In this document: positions 38,915 to 47,952 of the stretch, one piece after another
How positions within the stretch are numbered: position 1 is the stretch's first letter
Layout of the letters: each line of letters opens with the position of its first letter
NCBI GenBank assembly: GCA_034506255.1
Contig: JAPDPX010000005.1
Span: 482,767-546,766 of the forward strand
Source: a candidate division KSB1 bacterium
GTDB lineage: Bacteria; Zhuqueibacterota; Zhuqueibacteria; Zhuqueibacterales; Zhuqueibacteraceae
DNA: 64,000 nt
Reading direction: 5' to 3'
Made by a program: the position numbers and the translations under genes
Notes under the pieces: generated by a model
Told to the model about the DNA's origin: nothing
What the model saw: the letters and a program-made list of their open reading frames with translations, nothing else
The model's database searches: none

Positions 38915-40858
38915 ATGACCATGCCACTCTCCAAATTTCACGCCGTTTTGCCGGGACTGATCTTGTTGTTCCTGCCCGCGGCCGGACTCGTCGGTGCAGT
39001 TCATGCCCAATCGCCCCCTTCAAAAAAAGATTCGACTTTTTCGCCTCCGCACCGCGATTTTTTGGCGCGCCGCCTGGCGGAAATGGGGTTGAATCCGCGC
39101 GGCGAGCTGGCCGTGTTTGGCGGCAATCTTTTTTCCGCCATGCTTCCCCGCGCGCCGGCACCCGGGCAGATTTTGCTGCCGGCGAATTACCGCCTGGGGC
39201 CGGGCGATGTGCTGGGGATTTATTTGCTCGGCCAGGCGCAGCGCAATTTCGAAGTGACGGTGCTGCCGGAGGGTGCAGTTTACATTCCCACCACCGGACT
39301 GGTAGACGTTGCAGGCCTGACGCTGGCGCAGGCGCGCACCAGACTGCAGCAGGAAATGTCGCGCTATTTCAATACCCGCGAGTTTGCCGCCACGCTGTTG
39401 CAGGCCAAAACCGTGGTGGTGGAAGTGGCCGGGGAAGTGCGCCATCCCGGCCGCCATACCCTGAGCGGTTTGCAGACCGTGCTCGATGCCATAGAGCTGG
39501 CAGGTGGCGTGTTGCCGACGGGTTCCCTGCGCAACATTCGCGTGCACAATCGCCCGGGTGGGGAGACGCGCGCCGATCTTTACGCAATTCTGTTGCAGAA
39601 CGAACCGGTGGCGTCCGGCTTGTTGCAGGCGGGTGATCGTATTTTTGTGCCGCCGGCGCAGCGCTGGGCTGCGGTTGCCGGTGAGGTGCATCGGCCGGCG
39701 ATTTTCGAGCTGCGTGACGACGGGTCGGATTCCCTGGCGGGACTTCTGCAACTGGCCGGCGGCCCGACTGCGCTGGCGAATCTGCAACAGGTTGAATGGA
39801 GCCGCCTGGAGCCGGATGGCCGGCGCACAACCCGGATGATCGATCTGACCGCAAGCGGCGGTTGGCGCGTGCGCCACGGCGACCGCGTGACCCTCTTTTC
39901 AAAATTACAAAATGTCGAACGCACACAGGTGGCCATCTACGGCGAAGTGAATTCGCCGGGGGTGTATGCTTTTGAAGAGAGCCTGCGCGTCGGCGATCTG
40001 ATCAAGCACGCCGGCGGGCTGACCCGTGCCGCGTATCTGCTGGAGGCCGAGGTGGTGCGCATCGATCCGGGCCAGCCGCCCCGGCGGGAAAACATCTCCC
40101 TGGCCGACGATTCGCTGGCGGTGCATGATCCCTTCCTGCACGCGGATGATCAGGTCTTTATCCGTCGCATTCCGGATTGGCGGCTCGGTCCGCTGGTGGA
40201 AGTGCGCGGCGAGGTGCGCTTCCCCGGCTGGTATGCCATCGCATGGGGAAAGACAAGTTTGGCGGAGATTTGCAGCCGGGCCGGCGGCCCGACGCCAGAG
40301 GCCTCGCTGCGCGAAGCGCGTCTGTATCGTCGTCGGAGCAGCAGGCCGCCAACGCCGGAAGAGGGTGAATTTTCCCTGCCGGTGGAGATGCTCAGTGCCC
40401 TTGAGCAGGAAAAGTTGAAATTCGAATTCCACCGGCAAACCAGCACCATTGTCAGTGTGAATTTCGAAAAACTCCTGCGCCAGGCCGATGCACGACACGA
40501 CGTGCTGCTCGAGCCGGGCGACCTGATCGAATTTCCGCGTGCGAGCCGGCTGGTATATGTCACCGGTGCCGTGGGACTGCCCGGCGGCGTGCCGCTGCTG
40601 GCCGGCGGCCGGGTGCGGGACTACGTGGCCCGCGCCGGCGGGTTTGCCTGGAATGCCAGCCGCCATCGCGTCAAAGTGGTGCGCGCCACCGGGGAGGTGA
40701 TGGATGATGAAGAAGCCGGTGTATTGGCGAGCGGGGATACCATCTGGGTGCCGACGCGCGGCGAAGGCAGCACATGGAGAACACTGCGCGATGTAATAAC
40801 GGTGATGGCGCAACTGGCGACCATCTATTTGGTGATCGATCGCGCGCCGGGGAATTGA
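38915..40858 (+). CDS. SLBB-domain polysaccharide export protein (Wza-like)
   Basis: The 647-residue protein has a signal peptide (about residues 1-35, ending near VHAQ). A polysaccharide-export block (YRLGPGDVLGIYLLGQAQRN) follows, and then at least four SLBB-type domains with recurring patterns such as VEVAGEVRHPGRH, VAVAGEVHRPAIFE, VAIYGEVNSPGVY, VEVRGEVRFPGWY and VYVTGAVGLPGGV. It ends with a hydrophobic helix (VITVMAQLATIYLVI). Such proteins form the outer-membrane export channel or its periplasmic part. No tyrosine kinase, polymerase or flippase gene is adjacent. The ATG gives the signal peptide directly, but no good ribosome site precedes it, so the start is only probable. Confidence 0.87.
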   Translation: MTMPLSKFHAVLPGLILLFLPAAGLVGAVHAQSPPSKKDSTFSPPHRDFLARRLAEMGLNPRGELAVFGGNLFSAMLPRAPAPGQILLPANYRLGPGDVLGIYLLGQAQRNFEVTVLPEGAVYIPTTGLVDVAGLTLAQARTRLQQEMSRYFNTREFAATLLQAKTVVVEVAGEVRHPGRHTLSGLQTVLDAIELAGGVLPTGSLRNIRVHNRPGGETRADLYAILLQNEPVASGLLQAGDRIFVPPAQRWAAVAGEVHRPAIFELRDDGSDSLAGLLQLAGGPTALANLQQVEWSRLEPDGRRTTRMIDLTASGGWRVRHGDRVTLFSKLQNVERTQVAIYGEVNSPGVYAFEESLRVGDLIKHAGGLTRAAYLLEAEVVRIDPGQPPRRENISLADDSLAVHDPFLHADDQVFIRRIPDWRLGPLVEVRGEVRFPGWYAIAWGKTSLAEICSRAGGPTPEASLREARLYRRRSSRPPTPEEGEFSLPVEMLSALEQEKLKFEFHRQTSTIVSVNFEKLLRQADARHDVLLEPGDLIEFPRASRLVYVTGAVGLPGGVPLLAGGRVRDYVARAGGFAWNASRHRVKVVRATGEVMDDEEAGVLASGDTIWVPTRGEGSTWRTLRDVITVMAQLATIYLVIDRAPGN

Positions 40859-41016
40859 AAAAATCCGCTCAGGCGGACTCGCGCCATCGCCGCGCGACCG
40901 CCCGCCAGCATCATTGCGCGGACATCTCGTCATGAACAGCAGTGAATCTGGTTCGACTCGCGCATTTTTCAGGGGCCGGCACGGTGTTTTCCGGGCGCAC
41001 CGACAACGAATAGCAG

Positions 41017-41278
41017 TACAACGTTAAGTTGGCACCTCCACTCCCCAATGTCATTCTGTGTAAGAATTTTCTTGAGTGCGTGGGATAATGTCAGAATAAG
41101 CATCAATCCCGGTACTCGGGAAGATTCCCACGAAAATGTCGTGGCGCAGGCTTCCAGCCTGCTGCAGACAAGAGGTCTGCGCTACATTTTCATTCCGATG
41201 GGTGTCCATACGGGCAGGGCAAATTCCTCCGGAATGACAGTTTGGGGTTGCGGAGTGGATTTTAGAACTTGACGTTGT
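41017..41278 (+). mobile_element. MITE-like element with terminal inverted repeats, short copy
   Basis: The left end TACAACGTTAAGTT is identical to the 25-kb copy and the right end is AACTTGACGTTG. The inside shares the blocks TTGAGTGCGTGGGATAATG and AAGCATCAATCCCGGTACTC. A palindromic repeat (41140-41195) lies inside it, apparently inserted. No coding capacity. Confidence 0.65.
41140..41195 (+). repeat. Dispersed palindromic repeat, copy e (nested)
   Basis: GTGGCGCAGGCTTCCAGCCT, GCAGACAAGAGGTCTGCGC and TACATTTTCAT, nested in the TIR element. This block is absent at the equivalent place in the 25-kb copy. Confidence 0.7.
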
Positions 41279-41371
41279 CGTAATAGTTTCTCATCAGCAC
41301 GCAAAAAAATTCTCCGCGGGTATATCTTCCCACCGGTGTGCAGAACATCACCTGCGCGGGTATTTTCCCCT

Positions 41372-41400
41372 TTGCTTTTTGCGGCAGTGCGCCTTACATT
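41372..41400 (+). promoter_or_regulatory. Sigma-70-like promoter of rocD
   Basis: TTGCTT (41372-41377) and TACATT (41395-41400) with a 17-base spacer. It predicts a transcript start near 41407 and a leader of about 125 bases before GTG 41533. Confidence 0.55.
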
Positions 41401-41532
41401 GCCCGGTCTGCAAGAATGAAACCGTCTGCGCGCGGTATCGCAGTCATCCGGACGGTTCGGCAGCGGGGATACCGGGGAACAAGCAACAAAAAAACGGACA
41501 GTGGCAAACCCACAAAGCGAAAGGAGCTCGAG

Positions 41533-42741
41533 GTGACGGCGAAAGAATACATTCAGTTGGAAGAGAACTACGGCGCCCACATTTATCATCCGCTCGACAT
41601 CGTGCTGGAACGGGGCGAGGGTGTGTGGTTGTATGACGTCGAAGGCAACCGCTACCTCGACTTTCTGAGTGCCTACTCCGCGGTGAGCCAGGGGCACTGC
41701 CATCCGCGCATTTATCAAGCGATGGTGGCACAGGCAAAGAAGCTGACGCTGCCGTCGCGCGCCTTTCGCAACAATCAAACCGGCCTGTTCTACAAGGAGC
41801 TGGCGGATTTGTGCGAGATGGAAATGGTGCTGCCGATGAACTCCGGCGCGGAAGCGGTGGAGACCGCGGTGAAGACGGCGCGCAAATGGGGCTACATGAG
41901 CAAGGGCATTCCCGACAATAAGGCCGAAATCATCGTGTGTACGGGCAATTTTCACGGCCGCACCACCACGGTGATTTCGTTCTCCTCCGAGCCGCAATAT
42001 CGCCGGCATTTCGGACCGCACACCCCGGGCTTCGTCTTCGTGCCCTATGGCGACAGCGAGGCCCTGGCACGGGCCATCACGCCGCACACCGCTGCGTTTC
42101 TGGTGGAGCCGATTCAGGGTGAAGGTGGCATCTTGATTCCGCCAAAAGGCTATCTGGCCAAAGTACAGGGGATCTGCCAGCAGAACAAGGTGCTGGTCAT
42201 GATGGACGAAATTCAAACCGGTTTGGGCCGCACCGGCAAACTGTTCGCCTATCAACACGAACCGGGAGTGAAACCCGACGTGCTGATTTTGGGCAAGGCC
42301 CTGTCCGGCGGATTTTATCCAGTGTCGGCCGTGGTTTCCAGCCGCGCGATTCTCGGCAATTTTCGCCCGGGCGATCATGGCAGCACGTTCGGCGCCAATC
42401 CGCTCGCCTGTGCCGTGGCGCGTGAAGCGCTGCGCGTTCTGCAGGAGGAAAAATTGGTGGAACGCTCGGCCGAGTTGGGCCATTACTTCCTCGAACGCCT
42501 GCGCACCATCAACAGCAGGCACGTGAAGGAAATGCGCGGCCGCGGCTTGTTCATCGGCGTGGAATTGAAGCCCGAAGCCGGCGGCGCACGCCGTTTCTGC
42601 GAAGCCCTGCGGGATGAGGGTTTGCTCTGCAAGGAAACCCACGAACACGTGATTCGCTTCGCCCCGCCGCTGGTGATCACCCGCGAGGACCTCGACTGGG
42701 CCTTCACTCGCATTAAAAAGGTTCTGGAGACGATGAATTGA
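41533..42741 (+). CDS. rocD: Ornithine--oxo-acid aminotransferase
   Basis: The 402-residue class III PLP enzyme converts ornithine to glutamate semialdehyde. It begins [20 protein letters not shown], the normal start of ornithine aminotransferase. The GTG at 41533 has AAGGAG six bases upstream; the frame is open to 41338, but that stretch contains the promoter. [18 protein letters not shown], the NFHGRTT motif, VEPIQGEGG and the PLP lysine Lys255 ([13 protein letters not shown]) are all present, and [15 protein letters not shown] closes the site. A hairpin (42781-42811) follows the stop. It stands alone, consistent with arginine/ornithine catabolism or proline supply. Confidence 0.95.
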   Translation: MTAKEYIQLEENYGAHIYHPLDIVLERGEGVWLYDVEGNRYLDFLSAYSAVSQGHCHPRIYQAMVAQAKKLTLPSRAFRNNQTGLFYKELADLCEMEMVLPMNSGAEAVETAVKTARKWGYMSKGIPDNKAEIIVCTGNFHGRTTTVISFSSEPQYRRHFGPHTPGFVFVPYGDSEALARAITPHTAAFLVEPIQGEGGILIPPKGYLAKVQGICQQNKVLVMMDEIQTGLGRTGKLFAYQHEPGVKPDVLILGKALSGGFYPVSAVVSSRAILGNFRPGDHGSTFGANPLACAVAREALRVLQEEKLVERSAELGHYFLERLRTINSRHVKEMRGRGLFIGVELKPEAGGARRFCEALRDEGLLCKETHEHVIRFAPPLVITREDLDWAFTRIKKVLETMN

Positions 42742-42780
42742 GCAGCAGCGCCGCGGCGCCGCCCTCACACAATCCTTTGC

Positions 42781-42811
42781 AAAGGCCAGCGAGGCCATCG
42801 CGCTGGCCTTT
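42781..42811 (+). terminator. Hairpin after rocD
   Basis: AAAGGCCAGCG pairs perfectly with CGCTGGCCTTT around a 9-base loop. There is no long T-run, so termination may be partial and the next gene may be read through. Confidence 0.45.
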
Positions 42812-42845
42812 CGTGCGTCAGGAGTTCACTTCGCCGGAGTGCTGC

Positions 42846-43748
42846 ATGCGAGTTGCAAGCTGTTTCGCCGCTTTTCTGTTGCTCGCCGGATGGGCGCCGG
42901 TGCTGCCGGCACAATCCTTCACCGGCATCGTGCAGCAGCGCCACTTCGCCGTGCCGCGCGAAATTCTGTTTACGCTGGCCGGCGGCATAACGGAAGCGCC
43001 GACGCCCGAGGAGGAAGCTTTCGGTTTCCCGCCTGCCCGCGTGCTGCAACAACCGGTGGAGCAGTTGCTTGCGGCAATCAAAAAGAACGGGGCCGCGCTG
43101 CCGGCGGATCATTTCACCTACTATTTTGCCGAGAACGGCATGCGGGTGGATGCCGATTTGAACGCCGGCCACAGTCTGTTCGGCAAAAAAATCATCTATC
43201 TGGTGCGGCCGCAGCAAAAACAGAACTGGCTGCTCCTGCCGGCGCAACAGGCTTATCTGGAATTGAGTGCGGAAGAGGGCCGGTCTGTGCTGCTTTCCGC
43301 GCGTGACGTGTTGCAGAGTCTCGCACAGCGGGGGGCGGCCTCGACCGCAGCGGACGAGCTGCCGGAATTCAAAAAGACCGGTGAACAAAGCACGATCAAC
43401 GGGCTGCCCTGCCTGCGCTATCTCAGCAAGGGCCCGGGCCAGGCCGCCGAACTCTGGGTGACCGCGGCGCATCCCGGTTTGCGCCGGGCCTTCGACACCC
43501 TGCTCGGCGAAATGCAGCTCGGCGATCTCACCGGCTGGCAGAGCGACGCCTGGAGAAGGCTGGCCCACGCGGGCGTGCCGATGCTCGCCAAACACCTCTC
43601 CCCGCACGGCGGCATGCATGTGCTCGAAATCACCAGCATCCAGCCGCGTGCTGTGAGTGCGGCGCAATTCGAGCTGCCGGCGGACTATCAGAAGCTGGAT
43701 CTGCAGCAACTCCTGCAGGAAATACTGTTGAAAAAATTCGTGCGCTGA
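42846..43748 (+). CDS. Secreted DUF4412-like protein
   Basis: The 300-residue product has a signal peptide (MRVASCFAAFLLLAGWAPVL, cleavage near PAQS) and a beta-rich mature part. FTGIVQQRHFAV at the start, YYFAENGMRVDADLN, KIIYLVRPQQKQNWLLLPAQ and TINGLPCLRYLS recall DUF4412 and related LolA-like folds that bind lipids in the periplasm. The frame runs upstream to 42738, overlapping rocD, but the ATG at 42846 has CGGAG eight bases before it and yields the signal. It is 104 bases after rocD, behind a hairpin. The family name is tentative. Confidence 0.7.
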   Translation: MRVASCFAAFLLLAGWAPVLPAQSFTGIVQQRHFAVPREILFTLAGGITEAPTPEEEAFGFPPARVLQQPVEQLLAAIKKNGAALPADHFTYYFAENGMRVDADLNAGHSLFGKKIIYLVRPQQKQNWLLLPAQQAYLELSAEEGRSVLLSARDVLQSLAQRGAASTAADELPEFKKTGEQSTINGLPCLRYLSKGPGQAAELWVTAAHPGLRRAFDTLLGEMQLGDLTGWQSDAWRRLAHAGVPMLAKHLSPHGGMHVLEITSIQPRAVSAAQFELPADYQKLDLQQLLQEILLKKFVR

Positions 43749-43969
43749 TCACCCGTGCCCGCGGGCCGCGCCACCGTCCTTGTTTGACGACACCCTGTGC
43801 CGCGATTCCGGCAAACCGCCGGGATCGCCACGATTTCCCCTTTCCCACCACAGCTCAGCGCAACAACACGACATGGGAACGCGCCTGAATTTTTGGCCCA
43901 GTCGGCCGGCCGCCTGCTGCGCCCGGGCGTTGCATCGGCCTCTCGGATTCACCACAACTGGAGGAACAC

Positions 43970-44911
43970 ATGACATTCCGAATTCTCCCGGCGGGGGTGA
44001 TGGTGTTGCTGTTGGGTTATGGCTGCAGCTCGCCACCGACGATTGCCGTGCTCACCGACTATGGCTGGAACGATCCCTATGTCGGCGCGCTTTATGGCAC
44101 CATTCTCTCCATTAATCCCGCGGCGCGGCTGACCGCCATCACCCATGCCGTTCCGGATTATGACGTGCGGGAAGCGAGCTACCTGCTGGCGACGGTGGCC
44201 AATGAATTTCCCGCGGGCACGATTTTCCTGGCGGTGGTCGATCCCGATGCCGGTGGCAGCCGCCGGCGCATCATCATCGAAACACAGGATGAAAAGTACT
44301 TCGTCGGGCCGGACAACGGCGTGTTCACCGACGTCATCAAGACCGCCGGCTTGAAACGCGCGGTGGAAATCAGCAACGTGTTGTGGTACCGCCGGGGCGT
44401 CACCTCCACGACTTTCGAGGGCCGCGACATTTTCGGTCCGGCGGCCGCGCATCTGTCAAAAGGGAAAAAGATCACCGATGCCGGCAAGCAGATTTTTGAT
44501 CCCGTGCAGTTTGACCGCACGCCCGCGAGCCTGACGGAGAGCGGCATCACCGGAGAGATTTTGCATCGCGATCATTATGGCAATCTGGTGACCAACATTC
44601 AGGCACCGATGCTGGCGAAGGCGGGCTGGCGCGCGGGCATGGCGCTCGAATGCCAGGTGAAAGGCCAGGTCGTGCCGGCGACCTTCGTCGAGCGGCGCGG
44701 CGCCGCCAGCCGGGGCGCGTTCATTCTGATCTTGAATCATCAAGGCTTTTTGGAGCTGGCGCGCACTCTCGACAGTGCCGGTGACAGCCTGAATGCCGGG
44801 GCGGGCGAAGTCGTGCTGGTGCGCACCGCCGGTGCCGGCAGCCCGGCAACAACGACGACTGCCACCGTGGTTACGCCCCGGGTATCGCCCCGGGCAACGG
44901 CTGCGAAGTGA
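43970..44911 (+). CDS. SAM hydrolase (DUF62 family) with an apparent export signal
   Basis: The 313-residue protein has all marks of S-adenosyl-L-methionine hydrolase (adenosine-forming). These are LTDYGWNDPYVGALYGTI (catalytic Asp30), DPDAGGSRRRIII, YFVGPDNGVFTDVI, TFEGRDIFGPAAAHL and DHYGNLVTNI. The family normally lacks a signal peptide. Here the first 18 residues are hydrophobic (MTFRILPAGVMVLLLGYG) and followed by Cys19-Ser-Ser, as in lipoproteins, although glycine rather than leucine occupies position -3. If exported, the enzyme would act outside the cytoplasm, where its usual substrate is not expected. Its C-terminus is a low-complexity T/A/P tail. The ATG follows GGAGG by about seven bases. 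Confidence 0.85.
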   Translation: MTFRILPAGVMVLLLGYGCSSPPTIAVLTDYGWNDPYVGALYGTILSINPAARLTAITHAVPDYDVREASYLLATVANEFPAGTIFLAVVDPDAGGSRRRIIIETQDEKYFVGPDNGVFTDVIKTAGLKRAVEISNVLWYRRGVTSTTFEGRDIFGPAAAHLSKGKKITDAGKQIFDPVQFDRTPASLTESGITGEILHRDHYGNLVTNIQAPMLAKAGWRAGMALECQVKGQVVPATFVERRGAASRGAFILILNHQGFLELARTLDSAGDSLNAGAGEVVLVRTAGAGSPATTTTATVVTPRVSPRATAAK

Positions 44912-45040
44912 GGGGGCGGCAGACCCTGCCCTGCAGGCCACATTCCTGGCAGAAGTCTCAGCCTCGCAGCCTTGAGCACGCATTGCTGCGGTCAGTTATT
45001 TTGTTCCCGGTGATGTCCGAGTCGCCACAACCCCGCTGCC

Positions 45041-45079
45041 AAAGAAAAAAGCCCGGCGCGAGCAAATGGCCGGCCGGGC
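45041..45079 (-). terminator. Rho-independent terminator of the GlmU-like gene
   Basis: On the minus strand the stem GCCCGGC/GCCGGGC is followed by a TTTTTTCTTT run, 70 bases after the stop at 45146. Confidence 0.75.
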
Positions 45080-45145
45080 CATGTCCAGAAATGCCGAAGG
45101 ACTCTTGGACCTGAGAGGGGTGAGTCCTCTGATATTTCGCAAAGC

Positions 45146-46387
45146 CTAGTCACCACTAAAGACCGCGCGTTCGCGCGCTGTCATCTCGAATACCGTCCGC
45201 AACACCCTCTCCTGTGCCGGCGTCAGCGTTTGCTTGCGGCGGGCCATGACCCGCTTCGCCACCGCCAGCGCCTTGTCCAGCGCATACGTTTCGCTCCTCT
45301 CCACCCCGCCCCAAATGAACGAAGGGATGAATTTATCCGGATAGCCCGCGCCGAAAACGTTGCTCATCACCCCCACCACCGTGCCGGTGTTGAACATGGT
45401 GTTGATGCCACTCTTGGCATGGTCGCCCATGAACAAGCCCACGAACAGCGAGCCGCTGTCCACCATTTCGCCGTCAATGTAAACTTTCACCGTCCCATAA
45501 TTGTTTTTCAAATCGCTGTTGTTGGTATCGGCACCGAGATTGACCCATTCCCCGAGATAGGCATGGCCGAGAAAACCTTCATGCTGCTTGTTGCTGAAGC
45601 CATGCACGATGCTCGCCTCCACTTCTCCGCCGATTTTGCACACCGGCCCAATGGCAGTGCCTTCATAAATCTTCGCCCCCATCTTGATCATGGACTTTTT
45701 GCCGACATACAGCGGCCCCTGCAGGCAGGCATTGGCCATGATCGTTGCGCCGGCGTCGATGAAGATCGGGCCGTCTTCGGCATCGAGCACAACACCGGGC
45801 TTGAGCGTTGCCCCCGCGGCCAGATGGATGTTCCCGGCCTCGAGCAGCGTCACGCCCGGACAAATTCGACCGAGCAGTTGCCCGCCAAGATTGGCCTCTT
45901 TGAAATCCCGGATCAATTCCGCAGCGTTGTTGTTGACCAGATCCCAGGGGTAATTGACAAAGCGTCCCGCGATCTCATGCGTGATGGCGTTGGCGGGACC
46001 GGGCGGCAGGACAAAGGGAGAGGTGGCCGGTGCCGCGGGCTCCGGCAGTCCCGCCGGCAGCCACAGAGCGACCATTTCGCCGGCATGTTGCCAAATCGCC
46101 GGGCGGCCCTCCGCCACCGGCCAGGTCTCAAACAGAAACCTGCCATTCACGAACAGGCACGGCCCGCCGGGCGCGTGATTGACCATCGCCTGGGGCCACA
46201 ACTCCCGCACCCGTTCCGCCAAATACGGCCGCACGAAAAGGTGCAGACCGGCGCCGGGATAATGCCGGACGATTTTTTCCAGCAGGGACGACATGCCACA
46301 GCGCAAATCGAACACCGGCCGCGTGAGACTCAAAGGATACAGCCGGTTGCAATGATCATCTTCGAAGACGCAGAGTTGGAGAGACAT
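45146..46387 (-). CDS. GlmU-like sugar nucleotidyltransferase/acyltransferase family protein
   Basis: This 413-residue protein has an N-terminal nucleotidyltransferase-like domain that starts CVFEDDHCNRLYPLSLTRPV. It lacks the GxGTRM loop typical of active enzymes. A left-handed parallel beta-helix follows (about residues 190-390; VVLDAEDGPIFIDAGATIMANACLQ in part, then HAYLGEWVNLGADTNNSDLKNNYG). The family is frequent in Bacteroidetes-type genomes beside cell-wall genes and is described as GlmU-like. The upstream gene is AnmK, 95 bases away on the same strand, which supports a cell-wall sugar role. The start MSLQLCVFEDD fits the family. Confidence 0.85.
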   Translation of the reverse strand: MSLQLCVFEDDHCNRLYPLSLTRPVFDLRCGMSSLLEKIVRHYPGAGLHLFVRPYLAERVRELWPQAMVNHAPGGPCLFVNGRFLFETWPVAEGRPAIWQHAGEMVALWLPAGLPEPAAPATSPFVLPPGPANAITHEIAGRFVNYPWDLVNNNAAELIRDFKEANLGGQLLGRICPGVTLLEAGNIHLAAGATLKPGVVLDAEDGPIFIDAGATIMANACLQGPLYVGKKSMIKMGAKIYEGTAIGPVCKIGGEVEASIVHGFSNKQHEGFLGHAYLGEWVNLGADTNNSDLKNNYGTVKVYIDGEMVDSGSLFVGLFMGDHAKSGINTMFNTGTVVGVMSNVFGAGYPDKFIPSFIWGGVERSETYALDKALAVAKRVMARRKQTLTPAQERVLRTVFEMTARERAVFSGD

Positions 46388-46482
46388 GGCGCATCACCGT
46401 TACCCTTTTCATCCAAAATATCCCCAGCCCGCTTTCGCTGCCAGACTGCGATTTGAATCGCGAATAGATTTTAATCCGCAAT

Positions 46483-47688
46483 TCACAAACAAATCTTCCC
46501 CAACACCGTCGCCGCGGCGGCGCCGGTCACCGCAGGCACATTGCCGGCATGCCCCGACACGGTTTCATTGGCCAGCAGTGCAAACAAAATCGCCTCCTTG
46601 GCCTCGCTGGGTATGCCCAGTTCGCTGGAGGTGATCACCGTCACGCCGGCGAACTTGCGGCGCAATTCCTGCATGAGCACGGGATTCTGCGCGCCGCCGC
46701 CACTCACCACCAGCTCCTCGATGGGGCCGCCATGCTCCTGCAGAAGCTGCGCCCCGCGCCAGATCGTTTCCACCGTCAGCGCCGTGGCAGTGGCCACAAT
46801 ATCCTCATGCGCGAGAAAATGCTGCAAGCCGCCCAACATGGCCTGTTCAATGAAGGCCTGGCCAAATTCCTCGCGGCCGGTGGTTTTCGGCAGCGGCCGG
46901 GAGAAATAGGGATGCTGCAGCAATTGTTGCAGCAGCTCCGCCGACACCCGGCCGGAGGCGGCCACCGCGCCATTGGCATCGAACTCGCGCGCGAACAGCT
47001 TCTGCATCAAGCCGTCGATCACCATGTTGCCCGGGCCGGTATCACAAGCCCTCACCTCCTCCAGGCTGCCACCCTTTTTCAGCAGGGTCAAATTGGCGAT
47101 GCCGCCGAGGTTTAAAACCCCGCGCGTTTTCTCCGGCGAGCGCAGCAGCAGAAATTCCAGCAGCGGCACCAGGGGCGCGCCCTGGCCGCCGAGCGCCATG
47201 TCGGCGGCGCGGAAGTCCGCAATGGTGATGATGCCCGTGCGCCTGGCAATCACGCTGGCCTCGCCGATTTGCAGCGTGCCGCGGGTCGCCACCCCGGTAA
47301 TCGCCTCGGCATTGGGCAGATGATGAATGGTCTGGCCGTGCGACCCGATCAAATCGATTGCCGCAGTCGCAATCCCCGCGGTTTGCGCCAGCGCCAGTGC
47401 CGCCTGCGCAAAGCATTCGCCCACCGCCACGTTCAACCGGCAGATTTGATCGACCGTGCCCTGCCCCGGCAACGAGGCGCGCAGAAGTTGCCTGCGAATC
47501 TCCGCAGGATAGGAATAATGCTCGAACGCCAGCAGCTTGAATTGCACGCCCGGTCCGTTGCCGCTGAACCGCACCAACGCCGCGTCGATGCCGTCCGCCG
47601 AGGTGCCGGAATTCAAGCCGATGATGAGCCGCTCGGGTTGCTGCGCAATCCGCAACAAACGCTGCATCGGTTCGCCCAGGGTGTTCAT
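46483..47688 (-). CDS. anmK: Anhydro-N-acetylmuramic acid kinase
   Basis: AnmK phosphorylates and opens anhydro-MurNAc during peptidoglycan recycling. The 401-residue protein has the phosphate-1 motif IIGLNSGTSADGIDAAL near the start, IDLIGSHGQTIHHLP, a GVLNLGGIANLTLL block and CDTGPGNMVIDGLM, followed late by ELVVSGGGAQNPVLM. The frame extends 76 codons further up, but ATG 47688 has GGGAG three to four bases before it and places the kinase domain normally. It shares a strand and probably a transcript with the GlmU-like gene. Confidence 0.95.
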   Translation of the reverse strand: MNTLGEPMQRLLRIAQQPERLIIGLNSGTSADGIDAALVRFSGNGPGVQFKLLAFEHYSYPAEIRRQLLRASLPGQGTVDQICRLNVAVGECFAQAALALAQTAGIATAAIDLIGSHGQTIHHLPNAEAITGVATRGTLQIGEASVIARRTGIITIADFRAADMALGGQGAPLVPLLEFLLLRSPEKTRGVLNLGGIANLTLLKKGGSLEEVRACDTGPGNMVIDGLMQKLFAREFDANGAVAASGRVSAELLQQLLQHPYFSRPLPKTTGREEFGQAFIEQAMLGGLQHFLAHEDIVATATALTVETIWRGAQLLQEHGGPIEELVVSGGGAQNPVLMQELRRKFAGVTVITSSELGIPSEAKEAILFALLANETVSGHAGNVPAVTGAAAATVLGKICL

Positions 47689-47802
47689 GCTCTCCCAAAA
47701 CTCGTGCTGATTCCATCGAATTGACGAGGCGCAACGACGGCGGGAAAATAACGGCAAGCATGCAGAAATGCAAAGACATTTACGGCGGTGTGACGGGCAA
47801 GT

Positions 47803-47834
47803 AAAAACGGCGGCACTCTCCGAGTGCCGCCGTT
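47803..47834 (-). terminator. Strong rho-independent terminator of the protease gene
   Basis: AACGGCGGCACTC pairs perfectly (13 bp) with GAGTGCCGCCGTT around a 3-base loop. On the minus strand TTTTTAC follows. It lies 119 bases after the stop of the large protease gene. Confidence 0.85.
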
Positions 47835-47952
47835 CCGGTAACTCCTGGGGAGTTGCCCGCACGGTCTCGCAGGAAACGCTGTTGTTCCCGCAGGGCCGGG
47901 GGCCGCCCCGCTTCAATGGCGGCCTGGCGACAATCCGGGCCTGATCAGCCGC

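Larger units (their letters stand above)
40859..41532. other. Intergenic interval with TIR element and rocD promoter
   Basis: It holds the 262-bp inverted-repeat element (41017-41278) and then the promoter and about 125 bases of leader of the ornithine aminotransferase gene. The first 150 bases show nothing. Confidence 0.6.
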
